From the NCBI GenBank assembly GCA_030844895.1, contig CM061228.1, positions 140,418,444 to 140,482,443 on the forward strand: 64,000 nucleotides of DNA, written 5' to 3'. The DNA comes from Ambrosia x helenae. Lineage: Eukaryota; Streptophyta; Magnoliopsida; Asterales; Asteraceae. Position 1 is the stretch's first letter. Every line of letters begins with the position of its first letter. A program made the translations under genes and the position numbers. Below, piece by piece: positions 33,830 to 46,268 of the stretch. The notes beneath the pieces were generated by a model. That model had not been told where the DNA came from and did no database searches. It worked only from the letters and a program-made list of their open reading frames with translations.

Positions 33830-34830
33830 TTAAAAAAAATGCCAACTCATTAAATAGCAAAGAGTAAATGTTAGATTTAGAAGGTTTTCTTTGATTATTT
33901 CCTTGAAATATATATCGTATTTGAAAAAATGTAATCCTTACGAGGTTAAAGATTCAAGTCATACAATTAATAAATGTACACATTTAAGGGTAAGATAAAA
34001 AAATTAACTCGTTATATTTAGTAGTTACTGTAGGCCGCATAGATGGAGATCTGACTGCATGTCATAGATTGGCCAAACGTTGCTTTCGGATGTACTATTG
34101 TCTCCTATGTTGGCAGATATTGGTAGAGTTTTAGGATGATGTGCATTCGAGGCATTTGATTGGTCAAGCTACCGTGTCACCGTACTTCTTGTCTACCATT
34201 TGTCGTGCGCAATCGTAGGGAGGCGTACAACAGGCTCTCGTTGACCAAACGTCGTTGTCAAGTGTACCTCATGTCGCCTCCTACTTCTTTGTTAAGAGGA
34301 TTGACACCTCGCACACACAGATCTTCATTGGCCAGCCGTTGTTGTCACATGCGCCTCCTACCTGATCTTTTGGAGAGGCACCTGGATGCACATCCTTCGG
34401 TTGTGATTAACTTGTCATATATTGTACTTCACACTGTTTGTCCCTTTTTGGACTTGCGCCATGGTTGCCCTGCAATAAAGTGTCCGCCTGTAGCTTCCCT
34501 AGCTAAGCGAATAAAATAGGTTGTGTGGCTTATGGTGTCCAGGATGTGGGCTTATTGCCTGCTTAGTTGTTTTGGCCTTTCGGGATGTGGGCTTGGCCCA
34601 AATAAGTTCATTGTTTGGGGCCATATCTCTTCACATACTCTTTATATTGCTTATAAAAAATGAAAATATTTTTAGCTTCACTTATTTTAACGAGCAACCA
34701 AAAGCCTGGCCATCGGTGTAAACCTAATAACAAAAGGCAACGCACGCCCATCGAATGCAGACGGCGCTGCTAAGCTGACCCAACATCATTTAGAAGAAAA
34801 CCCACCCTCACAGATCCATTATGATAGAAC
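33830..34830. other. Intergenic, one unassigned ORF
   Basis: A 119-codon plus-strand frame (34160-34519) has no recognisable domain and no gene-like flanks; its base use resembles the surrounding repeats. Nothing else firm. Confidence 0.35.
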
Positions 34831-35313
34831 TAGGGGTGTAAACGAGCCGAGCCGAGCCCGAGCCTGACTGGGCTCGAGCTCGGCTCATTATGGATTTATG
34901 AAGCTCGAGCTCGAGCTCGGCTCGGTTCGAGCCTACAATCTTGAGCTCGAGCTCGGCTCGCTAGCAAAATCAAAAGCTTGAGCTCGGCTCGGCTCGAGGT
35001 GATTTGAGAACAATCTCAAACGAGCTCAAAGCTCGGCTCGCGAGTGTTATTAAATGGGCCTATGAAATAAGGACTTGGGCTTTGGAGATGTGGGCTATAA
35101 ATTATAAGAGATATATAAATAACTTATAATTATGTTTGGGCTCGTTTAGGCTCGCGAGCCCAATCGAGCTTTGTATTCCGGGCTCGAGCTCGGGCTCGAT
35201 AACTAAACGAGCCATATTTCAGGCTCGGGCTCGTTAAGGCTCGACTCGTTCGGGCTTTTTACCGAGCCGATCTCGGGTAGCTCTCGAGCCGCTACGTGTC
35301 ATTTACACCCCTA
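34831..35313. mobile_element. hAT-like MITE of the GAGCCGAGCTCG family, second copy
   Basis: Same ends as the copy at 30872 (TAGGGGTGTAAA...) in the opposite orientation, with a perfect 8-base duplication GATAGAAC (34823-34830 and 35314-35321). The middle (35050-35140) has a unique AT-rich stretch absent from the other copy. Confidence 0.93.
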
Positions 35314-35321
35314 GATAGAAC

Positions 35322-36211
35322 CCATAAACCTCATAACAATTTGCTGTAAATGAGATTATAACCTTCACATTAAAAAGTCATGCGACTCACAATGCACTAA
35401 AAGATATGATCCACTACCCAAAAACACTGTTCTAATAATGATTATGAATAATTTAAGAAATTAACCAAGTATTTAAATATTATTTGTCTTATTTTTGTTT
35501 AAGAATTTGATAATAAATGATACTAAATTGTATATTTAAATTTATTTATTTATACCTCAAAATTTTTATTGCACTAATTAGAATTTAATATTTCTGTATT
35601 ACAAATTAACAATTGAAATGACAATTCAACTGTGGCATAGCTTTATTCTTACATTTAGTCGGTGTATATGTAAATCAAAAAGATTCTTCTATATTTAATA
35701 ATTTTGAAAAGACCATTCACCTTAAATAACCATTTTCTAAATTTTTTACATTGTCAAAAACTTGTAATATACAATTTACCATTTCTATTTTATTGTATAG
35801 TTCATATGTGAATATGAATTGTACACGATAGTATACCATATGAAAATTTTATAATATGTGATAAATCACTTATAAATCATCAGTATTCCAAATGAGATAT
35901 TAACAGTATTTGGTGGAATTTTAGTACCATTTTGCTGGTAAAAAATTTGATAAATCACTTAATAATCACCAATAAATTTCTTTCAAGTCTCTTTGCATTA
36001 TGCTTTTAGCCATGGTAATCGACCACGTTTGGGCATGAGGATGGTTTTGAACTTTTGATACAATCAATATCATATATAGTTAATTTCAAAACCTAATACA
36101 ACCACTTTAGATAAAAATAGATATACATATATATTTTGTTTAAAACGGTGAAACCTGAACCGTAAATCCAGTCGGGTTGGTTTGTCTTTTGATGAGATAG
36201 ATATTTATATT
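35322..36211. other. AT-rich intergenic DNA
   Basis: No gene or terminus seen. A 50-base segment at 36141-36195 recurs, diverged, at 36780-36833, bracketing the retroelement fragment between them. Confidence 0.4.
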
Positions 36212-36770
36212 TTGTTCATTGTAAAGAGCTTCCCGGTTTTAAATACATGTATTGTGGTACATCTTGAGAAGAGCTGTGATTTCTGCTAAGAAGGAAGCCC
36301 CTGTTAATTTTCTCACGGACCCTGCGGAAGGGAGATTTGCAACAAGACAAGCGGATCTGCTTGTATTTGGTTGGGCTGAGGGGGAAACATGCTTGTGTGG
36401 ACCTCACAGGGGTATCTCATTTGGCCGGTTTGAGGGACAACGGGTTTGTAGCTCGACAAGCATTAAGAAAGGCAGAATCGAAGAAAGTGGATAAGCACGC
36501 TAAAGCTTGTGCAGAGAACTAACATGTTTTTGTCCCCTTGGCTTTTGATACCTTTTGCTCCCTAGCACCAGAAGTTATTCGTTTTTGAACAGCGTCCAAC
36601 GGGTTATCCACAACAATAGTTCATCTCCAGAAGGACAGGGGTATGTATTTAATAGATTGGGTTTCACAATTCAGAAAGGGGTGGCATCGCAGCTTTTTGC
36701 CCGTCTAACTTCTATTTTAATATAATGTGACAGGTTTAAGAAATGAATATAAGTAATGATTATTAAAAAA
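36212..36770 (+). pseudogene. 3' fragment of the second RT-bearing retroelement family
   Basis: Plus-strand frames read CKELPGFKY, ILRRAVISAKKEAPVNFLTD, GKHACVDLTGVSHLAGLRDN, ESKKVDKHAKACAEN and, after a stop, GFTIQKGVASQLFARL. The order matches the minus-strand copy at 37975-42560. It ends with an A run (about 36763-36772). Frameshifts abolish function. Confidence 0.75.
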
Positions 36771-36833
36771 AAAAGGTTTAAGACACTGAAACCTGAACCG
36801 TAAACCTAATCGGTTTGAGTTGTCTTTTTTCAT

Positions 36834-37974
36834 AAACCATATTTAGCAGTTGAAGTCAAAATTTGAATAATACGTATAAAACCATGCGCGAATGCTCTAC
36901 GGATTTCATGGATCTCATAATCCTAAACGCAATAGCAAGCTAAACACATATATACTCGGTTTCACTTTTAATCAGCTTTAAATACTTGTAACGATTTTGC
37001 TTCAATTATTTTATTATACATCTGTTGTATATAAAATAAAAAATATACGTTATTGTTTTATGTCAATCCTCTTATGGTGGAATGGCACCCTCCTTCAATT
37101 CCTTTATTCCTTAGACCACTCGGTGTGGTTTAGCTCCGGCACTGAACGACCGGCCGCCACGTCCACCTCCTCGTCAAGCCGGGCCTCCCTCGCCGGGCCT
37201 GGGGTGTGGAACACCGGCAAACTCCACCTGCATCAAGGTTTTTTTTTTTTTTTTTTTTTTTTAATAATCAGACCATTGAGGCCCGGCATCACCGGCTTGT
37301 GGTTGCCGCTCGTGCCGTTGCCGGCCCTGGAGGGGCGGTGTTGCCGGGGCGGCATAGGCTTGCCGGTGCCATGCCGTGCCCCACACCCACCGGTCTTATG
37401 AGAGGTGGGGAGTTCGAGTTCTATCAGCATAAAAATGCTGCTAGTGGGCCGAGTTTTACCGTAGTGGGCCTTCGGTTACGAGTTTCCCCGGGAACTGGTG
37501 GACCCGTGTTACTCTTGGAGTACTCATTTGTCAAGTGAATCTTTCTTAAATGTTCGGGATTAATTTGTTGGCCGTTAAAAAATATATATATGTGTTATTG
37601 TTTTCTATTGGTGGTTATCAATATCTGGGTAACTTAAATTAAAAAACAGGGTCCGGTCCAGCTTCGATCGAGTCAAAGCGGGGCCTAGAACGCAACTAGC
37701 GGCTGTCTCCTGCACATGCAACACTTACGTCACATATGTACAATCAACGTGGCTACCCTGACACTCACGATTTAAAACCCCCCACTCTCTATTCATTCAA
37801 TTACGTCAAAATATACTGGACACTAGAATTTATATTTACTTTTAGTTTTTTTTGGTATTATACTAGACTAGAGTTTATATTTACTTTTAGGTTTTTTTAG
37901 TATTATGCAAGTAAATAAAAGTTAAATTTAAGAGCATTTAAATCCTAGTTGGTAAAATTATTTAATTCGTAATT
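36834..37974. repeat. Intergenic, with a SINE-like segment
   Basis: A 23-base T run (37240-37262) separates two GC-rich blocks. 37390-37580 contains a B-box-like GGGGAGTTCGAGTTC and ends GTTGGCCGTT plus A run, like the local SINEs. The GCCCGGCATCACCGGC words resemble the Harbinger-type element at 44651. No target duplication found. Confidence 0.35.
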
Positions 37975-40900
37975 TTTTTTATAACAAATATACTTTCATT
38001 GATATTTAAAGGACAAATTACATAAGAATAACAGATAGACGGGTAACAAACTGCGCCATCGCACATTTTCGAATATAAATCCTAATCTACTAAAAACAAA
38101 GCATCGCTCCTAGAGGTCGAAAAATTGTTGTGGACCACACGCTAAACTTTTGCCAAGAATCTAACCGCCTCCAATGCCAAGGAGTCGAAAGTGTCAACCG
38201 GCAGGGAAACTAACGCATATTGATTATCCTCATAAACTTTCGCGTGCTTTTCCATCTTCTTTGACTCTGCTCTTAGTACCGCTTGCCCGACCACAGACCC
38301 ATTTCCCTGAAACCAGCTATGGGGGATACACCTGTAAGCTAGACAAAAGCATGTTTCCCGCCCTCCCTGCAAAAAAAAAAAAAAAAAAAAAAACTAGCAC
38401 CTCAGCCGGGCGTGGGGTGGACCTCCCTTCCATAGGGTCTATAAGAAAATTAACTGACGCCTTCTTTTTTGCCGAGATCCCTACTCATCTGAGAATATCC
38501 ATTAACGCGTCCCGAAAAAAGTCATGACAATACTTAAACCCCGGCAGCCCTCTGTAGTGTAACGCGTGTTCCCCGTATTTATCCGGCCATGCTATACGAC
38601 GGTATTTAAGGGTTGACCGGTACTCCACCGGTTACATACGTTGACCCGAATCTTTAATAGGGATAACAGTTAAGAAATCCTGGACGTAAGGCCTCTGTAG
38701 ACATTCAATGACGGCTTCTGGTGAGGGGACAAACAGAAATCATCTCCCAAACTTTGTGTGATTCGACAATAAAGGGCATTCGCCATAGTTTTATGTGGCT
38801 TTTGGAGGGCGGTGTCCTTGTTAGAGAAACTGCCGAGATCAAAGTCAGGAAGAGACTCGTGCAAGCATTCCAAAGCGCAGGCATAATCCAAGTTGGTGTT
38901 AGCAATCCCGATGTTACGTAACATGTTGTCCTACAACTCCGAGGACTAAGACCTCGAAGCCACAAAGACATACACGGGTACATACTGTGCTGAAAGAAGG
39001 CCTAACTCACCATGCCGCATTAGCAAGGTCGCGATCTACCCCTGGAGTTCACCAAAAACACTCCATCCCACATAAAATAATGTCTTATATCACCTCCCGA
39101 AGGCCTTTATCAAAACAGGAAACAACATCATCCACGAAGAGGGGTGGTGTGTCATCATTTACACATGTTTTACATGTATATTTATCCTCCTTTTTGCACA
39201 ATTATTGTGCTTTTGCCCTTAGAAAACAAAGCTAAATCGTTCCGAAGATATAAATGTAGGTTTTTGTAAGCAACATGCAAAAAGAAGCGGAAACTGGCAC
39301 ATAAGGAGGAAAATTTAAGATTTTGTAGACTACAACAGAGGGTGCACGATCGTGCTTCAGCCGTGCACGACTGTGCTCATGCCCAGGTCAAGAAGTCAAC
39401 ATTTTCAAATCAACCAGAATAAAAGAGGTCAACCTGCACGGGTCTGCTTACAATCAGGCATGGTCGTACTCACTTCAAACGTGCACCACAAGGCTTCCAC
39501 AAACCAAGACTGACAAGCTGTTACGACACGTGGACAAGCACGGGTGTGCCACCCCCTGAGCACAACCGTGCTCAAGACAAACTCTGGCAAAAAGGACTTC
39601 CAGTACCAACGGACAATACCAAACTACTGAGCACAGGCGTGCCATCCCTTGAGCATGGCCGTGCAAGGCCAGCCAGCTTTCCTAAAAAAAGGAGACATTC
39701 ACTCTTTATTTTGGCATCCCATTCCACTTGATTTTCTCCCACAATTTTTCTATTTTATGGCTTGCAAGTGATATTTGGAGTTTGGGATAACTCCATAAAC
39801 ACTTTGATCAAGTGAGCCTATAGAGAAACCACCTCCAATTGCCCAATACTCTCCAAATCCTCAATCAACCCTCATCACGATTCACATAAAATCAAACTTA
39901 GTGAGCATGTTGTAATGCCATTGTTTGGATAGGATTCTTAGAGTGTTGCTAGGGTGAAGACTATCTTGGTATATATTTATATAGTTTATATTTAGTGTAA
40001 GTGATGTTTTATGTTATTCGTAATTCCTTCTGCTCTTTATTTGTTTGATGAATTAACTAATTAATCAACTTAGTATTTGGTCTAGTGGGTGATTTGGTAG
40101 GAAGTGGAAGGACTTATGGGTGTACCTGTGGCGTGTAAAAACTCGCCCACTTGTATGCTAACCATTAACTCCACGTGAAGTGATTAGCCCATTTTTTAGT
40201 GGAAACATTCACACTTTGTGGTCGATCCTCAACTATCAAAACTTCACTTAGTGTCTATATACTTGGGCTTGGTGATAAGCCAAGATTTAGTTGAGCAACT
40301 TAGCTACATGGTCTATGTGTTAGCTTTGGTGCAAACCAAAGATTCATGAACTCGTTTTAGAAGTGAATGGTCTTTATTTACTTCTCTTATTATATTGTCG
40401 CACAATTAATAATAAATCAATCACTTTTTGTTAAATTAGTTATTTCAAGTAAGGGATGAGCGTACGCAGGAAGCTGCGTCGCCATTACTATATCAAGTGA
40501 TGGCTTGTTAGCCACTATGGTTGTTGGCAAGTTATTTGCAAAAGAGTAAAGTAATAGGATGTCCATATTGTAGCTTTGGGAGGTGTGTTTTTCGGTGTTG
40601 GATATACACAATCTCGGGTGATACATCCTTCATAGTTGAGAGGTGAGCTTTCCGGGATGGAAACCCCTCACAATAACAACCAATAGCATAAATTGTTTTA
40701 AAGTAATAGCGGAAGGCATAATTTGGACACATCACTCGACTAAATTTTTACTAATAGTTCATACCAAGACAAGTCGGATCCCGAAACAACACTTTAATTT
40801 GATTATTGGTTATTCTCGGCTACTTCCGCTATCTTTTATTCTTTTACACTCTTTCCTAAAAACATCTTAAAACTGCGTAGTAAAAGTCATGTCTTTGGGT

Positions 40901-42560
40901 TCGATACTCGGTACTTTCCCATTTCTATACTACACTCGATAGGTACAATTGTCTATAGTGTGGGTTTTAGAACATTAAGCAACTATCGTTTTATTTATAG
41001 ATTTAAAACTTAAAGTATTTAAAAACCACAAGCATAAAAGTTTTGGCTTAAAACCCAACGCATCAGGGGGCTGACAAGTTTGCAAATAAAATAGCAACGT
41101 TGCCACCCCCACACATGATCTAAGCAAGAGAAGCTCGCTTTAAGGTTCTCGCAGACGAGGAAGGTGTCCCGTAAAGTCAATAGCCCGCGTTGCCCTCTTA
41201 GCTGCTAGACTACTGATAAAACTGATATCATGACTAACAACCCCACTTGGCAGTTTGAACCCTCTCTCAGGCCTCCCAATCTCGTTTGGGAAAAAGCCCT
41301 TGCTGAACCTTCACCCCGTTGCATGTCGGACAAAATACCTTTGTTTTTCTAGTATTAAGTCGGAGCCCCAAGGCTGGCCCGTCCGAACTAATGATGTCAA
41401 GAGCTTTAGCAACCTGGACAGCGTCCTCGATAACCCTCTCGCCATCCAAGTACCAAGCATGGAAGGAGATTTTGCAATTCTCCCTGCACCTAAAGCACTA
41501 GAGGGTCTAAAGTTACGGCAAAAGCAAGGGTCCAAAGGATCCCCTTGCTAGGCCCCCGTAAAAGCCCCGATGCGGTCATTCCTCACCTACACTCCAGCTG
41601 GTTAGGCGTACAAAAATTGAACCCACAGGGAATATGGGGGGCAATGGCGATGGGCCTTGCGTAGCAAAACTGAACGGTCAACTAAGTTGGAGGCATAATA
41701 AAAATCAACTGTAAACATGGCCAGCGCACCATCTGAATCAAAGGAATTATGGAACCTGTTAGCGCGGTGCTACACAGTACACCCCCTCTGGCTTATTTGG
41801 GACCCCTACCCCAAATTGGTAGTCTCTCAAGTACTTAACAATTTCTTTCACCACTTTCTTCATGGCTACTTTGGAAACCAATCTATTTCCAAATGCCCCC
41901 TACATCTATGGGGCGAATCCTATTATCAGGCTTCAACAACAGGGTTAGAGGAGCCGAAGCAACAAAATTCGCGAGCACCCAGGGATATAACCCCTAGCCA
42001 AAGATATACCACTTCGGTGATGGCATCAAGCAGTCTAGAGGTAGTTGTCGACCCCTCACTGCTAAGGGCGTCCAATAAGTGTTGAGCCCGGAGGCTGTCT
42101 TGCCCACATGATTTCCTTATCGGGAAAGATTTCACACACCTATGGACGCAATCTACATCTACAGATAAAACATTTTGGGATAGAGGGCTTGAAGGGAGGT
42201 TCGATGCGACGCAAAGGGATGTTTATCGATTAGGGCTTGCATGGTAGATTCCCCCAAGGGAGCAACCCCATTTGAGCACAAACAACTTCACTGCGGCAGT
42301 GAAGTGACCACCGTTAACTTTCCTAAGAAATTGCTTAATGTTGGGGCTAACCTCATCGGCTCACTTCCCGGCTACTTCACTCCCATGCAGAACCCCTTCT
42401 TCACTATCGGTTATGAGAGAAGTGTCCAAAACCTCAAAACCAAAACCTTTCTTTCACGTATCTAAGACCCACGAAATACTATCACATTGTAATAGATTTT
42501 CGATTACCAAACCTTTGCTCTTACCTGGAAGACGGCTTAACCACCTTAAGGGTACAATGG
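37975..42560 (-). pseudogene. RT-bearing retroelement, split by a solo LTR
   Basis: The minus strand carries, in order from 42560, frames reading SCGQDSLRAQHLLDAL, an RT palm region (LDIISSDGPALGLRLNTRKTK), FVDDVVSCFDKGLRE across the LTR junction, FDLGSFSNKDTALQKPHKTM, and a C-terminal region with CLAYRCIPHSWFQGNG and KKMEKHAKVYEDNQ. It ends in a short poly(A) (T run near 37975). The catalytic box that should read YLDD is YLDG. Stops and frameshifts are frequent. I read it as a non-LTR retroelement distinct from the L1 copy; its clade is not resolved by eye. Confidence 0.7.
39145..41065 (+). mobile_element. Solo LTR, Athila/Tat-like
   Basis: TGGTGTGTCATCA at the left and AAAACCCAACGCATCA at the right bound 1921 bases with no internal region. 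It sits in the RT element: removing it with one copy of the G run (GGGG at 39141-39144, GGGGG at 41066-41070) restores the reading frame SPLFVDDVV of the host element. It contains five or more words of the form GCACGACTGTGCTC (39345-39670) and GGGTTCGATACTCGG near its 3' end. Confidence 0.8.
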
Positions 42561-42574
42561 AGGTTGGGTTCAGA

Positions 42575-42870
42575 CGAGAGTGATCTTAGTCGGTTTACGG
42601 CTCAGATGAGGGTGGGGTTTAGACAGTGGGTGGTCTTAGTTGGTGGTGGTCTGGTGGGTGGTCTCAGAAGAGGATAGGTTTAGTCTGGTGGTGGGGAAGA
42701 GGGTGGAGGGATGGGACGCTGGTGGTGAGAGGGTTGGGAAATGGGAGACGGTGGTGGTGAGAGGGAGGAGACGACGGTGATGAGAGGGGTGGGAGGACAG
42801 TGGTGAGAGGATTGGGAGGAGGGTGGAGAAAAAGCGGTGGGACGGTAAAAACACTGAGGCTTGTGTACGA
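42575..42870. repeat. G-rich low-complexity tract
   Basis: Plus strand of GGTGGTGAGAGGG-like words, almost free of C, with many runs of three or more G. Open frames on the minus strand are Ser/Pro-rich low-complexity read-through, not genes. G-quadruplex formation is possible. Confidence 0.6.
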
Positions 42871-42874
42871 GTGT

Positions 42875-44160
42875 TTTGGAAGCGGTTTTTTTGCCCATTT
42901 CACACCAAATTTCATCACCACTGCAGCTAGTCCAAAAAAAAAAAAAAATAGATCTTATAAAAAATATATATAAACTCAGCGTTTGGCTAAACAGAGAAAA
43001 CTAATGAACTCCAAAGATTTTAAATGGCCTAAATAGATCCACTATTTAGGTTCTTCAAGAGCATTAAAAAAGAAAAAATAAGTATTCTAAAAACTATATA
43101 TTTTTTTTTGGCTGCCAGTGGGTTTTATCGAGGCCTTCCCTCTTGCATATAATATTTTTTTGGTAATAACTTAATATAAATTGATTTTTATAAACATGGT
43201 TTAAACTACTTTGTAGAAAACCATAACTAAGATGATACGATTTTTCTTATAAACTAGTCTTAAAACCCCCGAGTTGCGGGGCTGGGCATAAAACCATACT
43301 ACCATCGTTGTGGGACGGAAGCGTAAAATCGTGCTAAGTAACAAACAAACGACAACAAAAACTAGGAAAAAATGTAAAGCAAAAAACACGAACTACTAAA
43401 ACCAAGCGACTCACATAACGTAAAAATGTTGATAAAGTCGAATAAAAATAAAACCTTAAGTTACTATGAAAAAGGGAACCCACAAAAGACACAAATATAT
43501 CCCTCTTCCTCAAAATGTTGTAAATTAACGGGGTATTGGATTTTAATAATCCAAACTTTCACCTATTGGCCGACAATAATCTGTACTTCAAAAATTCCTA
43601 ACAGCGATCTCAACCTTTGAACGACAAGTGATGTAACGGTAGAGCTCCGTCTAATACCATGGGCTAGCCTGTACTGATTACCTATTTCACCTGAATTAGA
43701 AATCTATAACTCTAACCAAAATCAAACCCTCAACCTCCACATGACCTGTACTCTAGCTCCGCCCAATTTAATCAGCTAAGTAAGGCTTTATCGGCATATT
43801 TACCAATTTCTAAGAGTTGAATTTTATTAATGCTTATAGTATATGTAAAAAAAAAAAAAATACAAACCGCAATCCAGTACATCCAATTAGCAACTGACAC
43901 ACACAACCCATATTACGTCACCTTCACCCTACTCTACCTATGCTGTCCCTGCTTTCTAGCTCCATTGTCTTCCAATTGTACGGTGAGTTCGAATTTTTTT
44001 ATTTTTCTATTTTTTTTTTGAACGGTCAAAGTTCGAAAAATATTAGTACTTCTGTTATCAAATCACTGATATTTGTATGCCATATAATATAAATTTTCAT
44101 CCATAAAAATTGTACTTCATAAACCTTATTAGTCTTTTCACATGGCATGAATATTTAAAG
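42875..44160. other. Intergenic, nothing firm
   Basis: AT-rich. T run plus GAACGGTC at about 44012-44028 resembles an inverted SINE tail. The segment 43620-43780 has faint tRNA-like words. No credible gene. Confidence 0.35.
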
Positions 44161-44180
44161 GATATCTACGTATTAATTAG

Positions 44181-44480
44181 ATCCATCCATAGTGGTAGAG
44201 AGTGGCTTTTGTTTCACCTATGTGATCAAAAGTTCAATTCCCACTTCCATCATTTATGGTTTGGTATCCGGGTGAAAATCGAATACGGGTGGCGCCGGTT
44301 CGAATATGACGGACGGCGAGGTTTTACCGAGTTCTATAACACTGTCGTGCCTTCGGGCGGGTGGGGCTCGGGTTTCCGCGCATCGGGAGAAGGCGGGGCT
44401 GCTGGAGGTCGAGTAGTCGATTCTTGGGCATGGCGCCCCGCAAAGATGGTTGCCACACGGTTATTCGCCGATAAAAAAAA
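44181..44480 (+). mobile_element. 300-base tRNA-derived SINE with perfect target duplication
   Basis: The head has A-box-like TAGTGGTAGAGAGTGG and B-box AAGTTCAATTCCC; a GC-rich body follows and the tail is GCCGAT plus A run. The 16-base duplication TCTACGTATTAATTAG flanks it perfectly (44165-44180 and 44481-44496). A 128-codon frame across it is read-through. Confidence 0.9.
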
Positions 44481-44650
44481 TCTACGTATTAATTAGTCTT
44501 TTAAGATGTCGTGGTGGTAAGATGAAATGACATCAATCGATAATATGGTCAAATTACAGGGTTTAATATTGGTATGAGATAATATAACATGGTGCAATTT
44601 ATAAGATTCATATAATTGGTAGTTGAAAACATGTATTAATTATGTTTTAA

Positions 44651-45357
44651 GACCAATGGGTATGGGGGCGGCAAGGGGGCGACAGCCTAATGCCGGGCCA
44701 AGCTACACCGGCCCCCTGGGGCGGCAGCGGCATAGCCGGCTTCCCCTTACCGTTGATGCCGGGCCTCTATTTTTAAATGTTAACGTTGGATTTGCCGCCA
44801 CTACATGCTTCCAACACCACTACGAGAGTCATCAATCTCAGCCTCAGGTTTTTGACACACCCAACGTTAATTCTCCACCGTCTGATCTGACACCGGTGCC
44901 GAATAATGATCCGAGTTTTGGTGTAATGGAGCTTCCGCCGGTGAGTTACGGTGGTGAACCGGTGGTTTGTGAGAGTGGACCGGAGTTGGAGACGGTGGCG
45001 ATTCGAGTAAATGAAGATGAGATTGTTAACTCGGGTTTGAGGAAGAAGGTTGAATCGGAGTTTGGTTTTCCGGTTAAACAGAAGCAACTGGTGACTTCTA
45101 GATTTAATTTCAAATTATTTGATTTTATATATATTAATTTCAAATTTAAACACTTTAAATTTAAATATATTAAAATAAAAAAAATATTAATATGATAATA
45201 TTATTTAATAAAAAAACAAAAAAAAAAACATTAAATGATGATGGGCCTCTCCACACCCCTAGGACCATCATCTCATTGATGCTCCTACCCCAAGCTGCCG
45301 TGGCAGCTGAGGTGGAGGACCATCATGGATGATGGGCCTCCTCCATACCCACTAGTC
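44651..45357. mobile_element. Harbinger-like element carrying a gene-like ORF
   Basis: The ends GACCAATGGGTATGG and, inverted, GACTAGTGGGTATGG match at 13 of 15 positions and are flanked by TAA (44648-44650 and 45358-45360). The termini match the MITE at 4437-4794. No transposase. The interior carries a gene-like frame unlike the compositional style of the arms, so it looks like a Pack-type element. Confidence 0.65.
44767..45110 (+). pseudogene. Captured gene fragment of unknown origin
   Basis: About 115 open codons with a balanced protein composition: QPQVFDTPNVNSPPSDLTPV, FGVMELPPVSYGGEPVVCES, ETVAIRVNEDEIVNSGLRKK and ESEFGFPVKQKQLV. GC content is higher than the AT-rich tail into which the frame runs. 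There is no obvious start codon of its own inside the captured part and it reads on into repeat sequence. I do not recognise the parent gene. Confidence 0.5.
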
Positions 45358-45360
45358 TAA

Positions 45361-46268
45361 CAGCATAATCTTCTTTTCTATTTGTTTTAGGCAAGTTTGA
45401 ACCAACAACTTTAGTTGTAGAACCCCTTTTTTACCACTAGGGCATAACGCCATAACCTCCCATACATTTTATTAGTTGAAGGTTAGCCTCGAGTACTCAA
45501 AGTCGTGTCACGTGTGCATAGTGGCGGGGCTTGATTTGGGGTTTCGATTTGTAGGTTTGGAGGAAGAAGATGGTGGTGGTGGTTGTGCAATGGTGATAAG
45601 GGAGTAAGTGGTGGTGGTGGTGGCTGCCATGGTGTCAGTGGGTTGGTTATGGAACGATGGTGGAAAGTTTAGCAGGTTTGTTTTGTGTTTTTTTTTTTTT
45701 TGAGAAGTTGCCACCAAAGCATGTCACGTCAGCATCACTCTAACGGAGTTAGACCTTCGTTAGTTTGGGTCCATTATATTCCAATATGTTGAAAGTTTGG
45801 ACCACTATTGTTAATTTTCGTAGTTGGGACTGTTATTGGTCAATAGTTGGGACTGTTATTTATTTCCATTAAACAATCCACCTAAATACAAAATTAAATA
45901 TATGTATATGTTTATTTTTATTGATTTTTTTTAACGATAAATGACATAATTTTATTTTTTAATTAAACGAACAGGGTTGTGTAACGAAAGTCGGGCGTAT
46001 ACGTAAGCGAGTGACTAAAGACTGCGTGTGCCAAAAGTCACGTGACCTACCTTGATAAGTCAAATCAAGCGGCGGCTGCCCTCGCATGGAATGGTCCCTC
46101 CCAAACAAGTAACATTTTTTGTTAAAAACAAATATGACTAAAGTCATTACAAAATTTTAAATTGATTATTTTATTAAATTAATTTGTTACGTATGACAAT
46201 TTTACCATTTATTGTTATTCCATTATTAATCTCTAGTTTCCTTCCTAAAATAAACTAGAGTAGCGGAT
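45361..46268. other. Intergenic, one tRNA-like remnant
   Basis: 45378-45480 has an inverted B-box-like word (AGTTTGAACC) and a GTAAAAAAGGGG segment like the SINE remnant at 11606. The rest is unassigned. Confidence 0.35.

Noticed and set aside
42636..42921. Overlapping Ser/Pro/His-rich minus-strand frames
   Set aside because: All three frames are open because the strand is low-complexity and C-rich; no domain or start context.
44110..44496. 128-codon frame
   Set aside because: It is read-through of a SINE whose borders are fixed by a perfect 16-base duplication.
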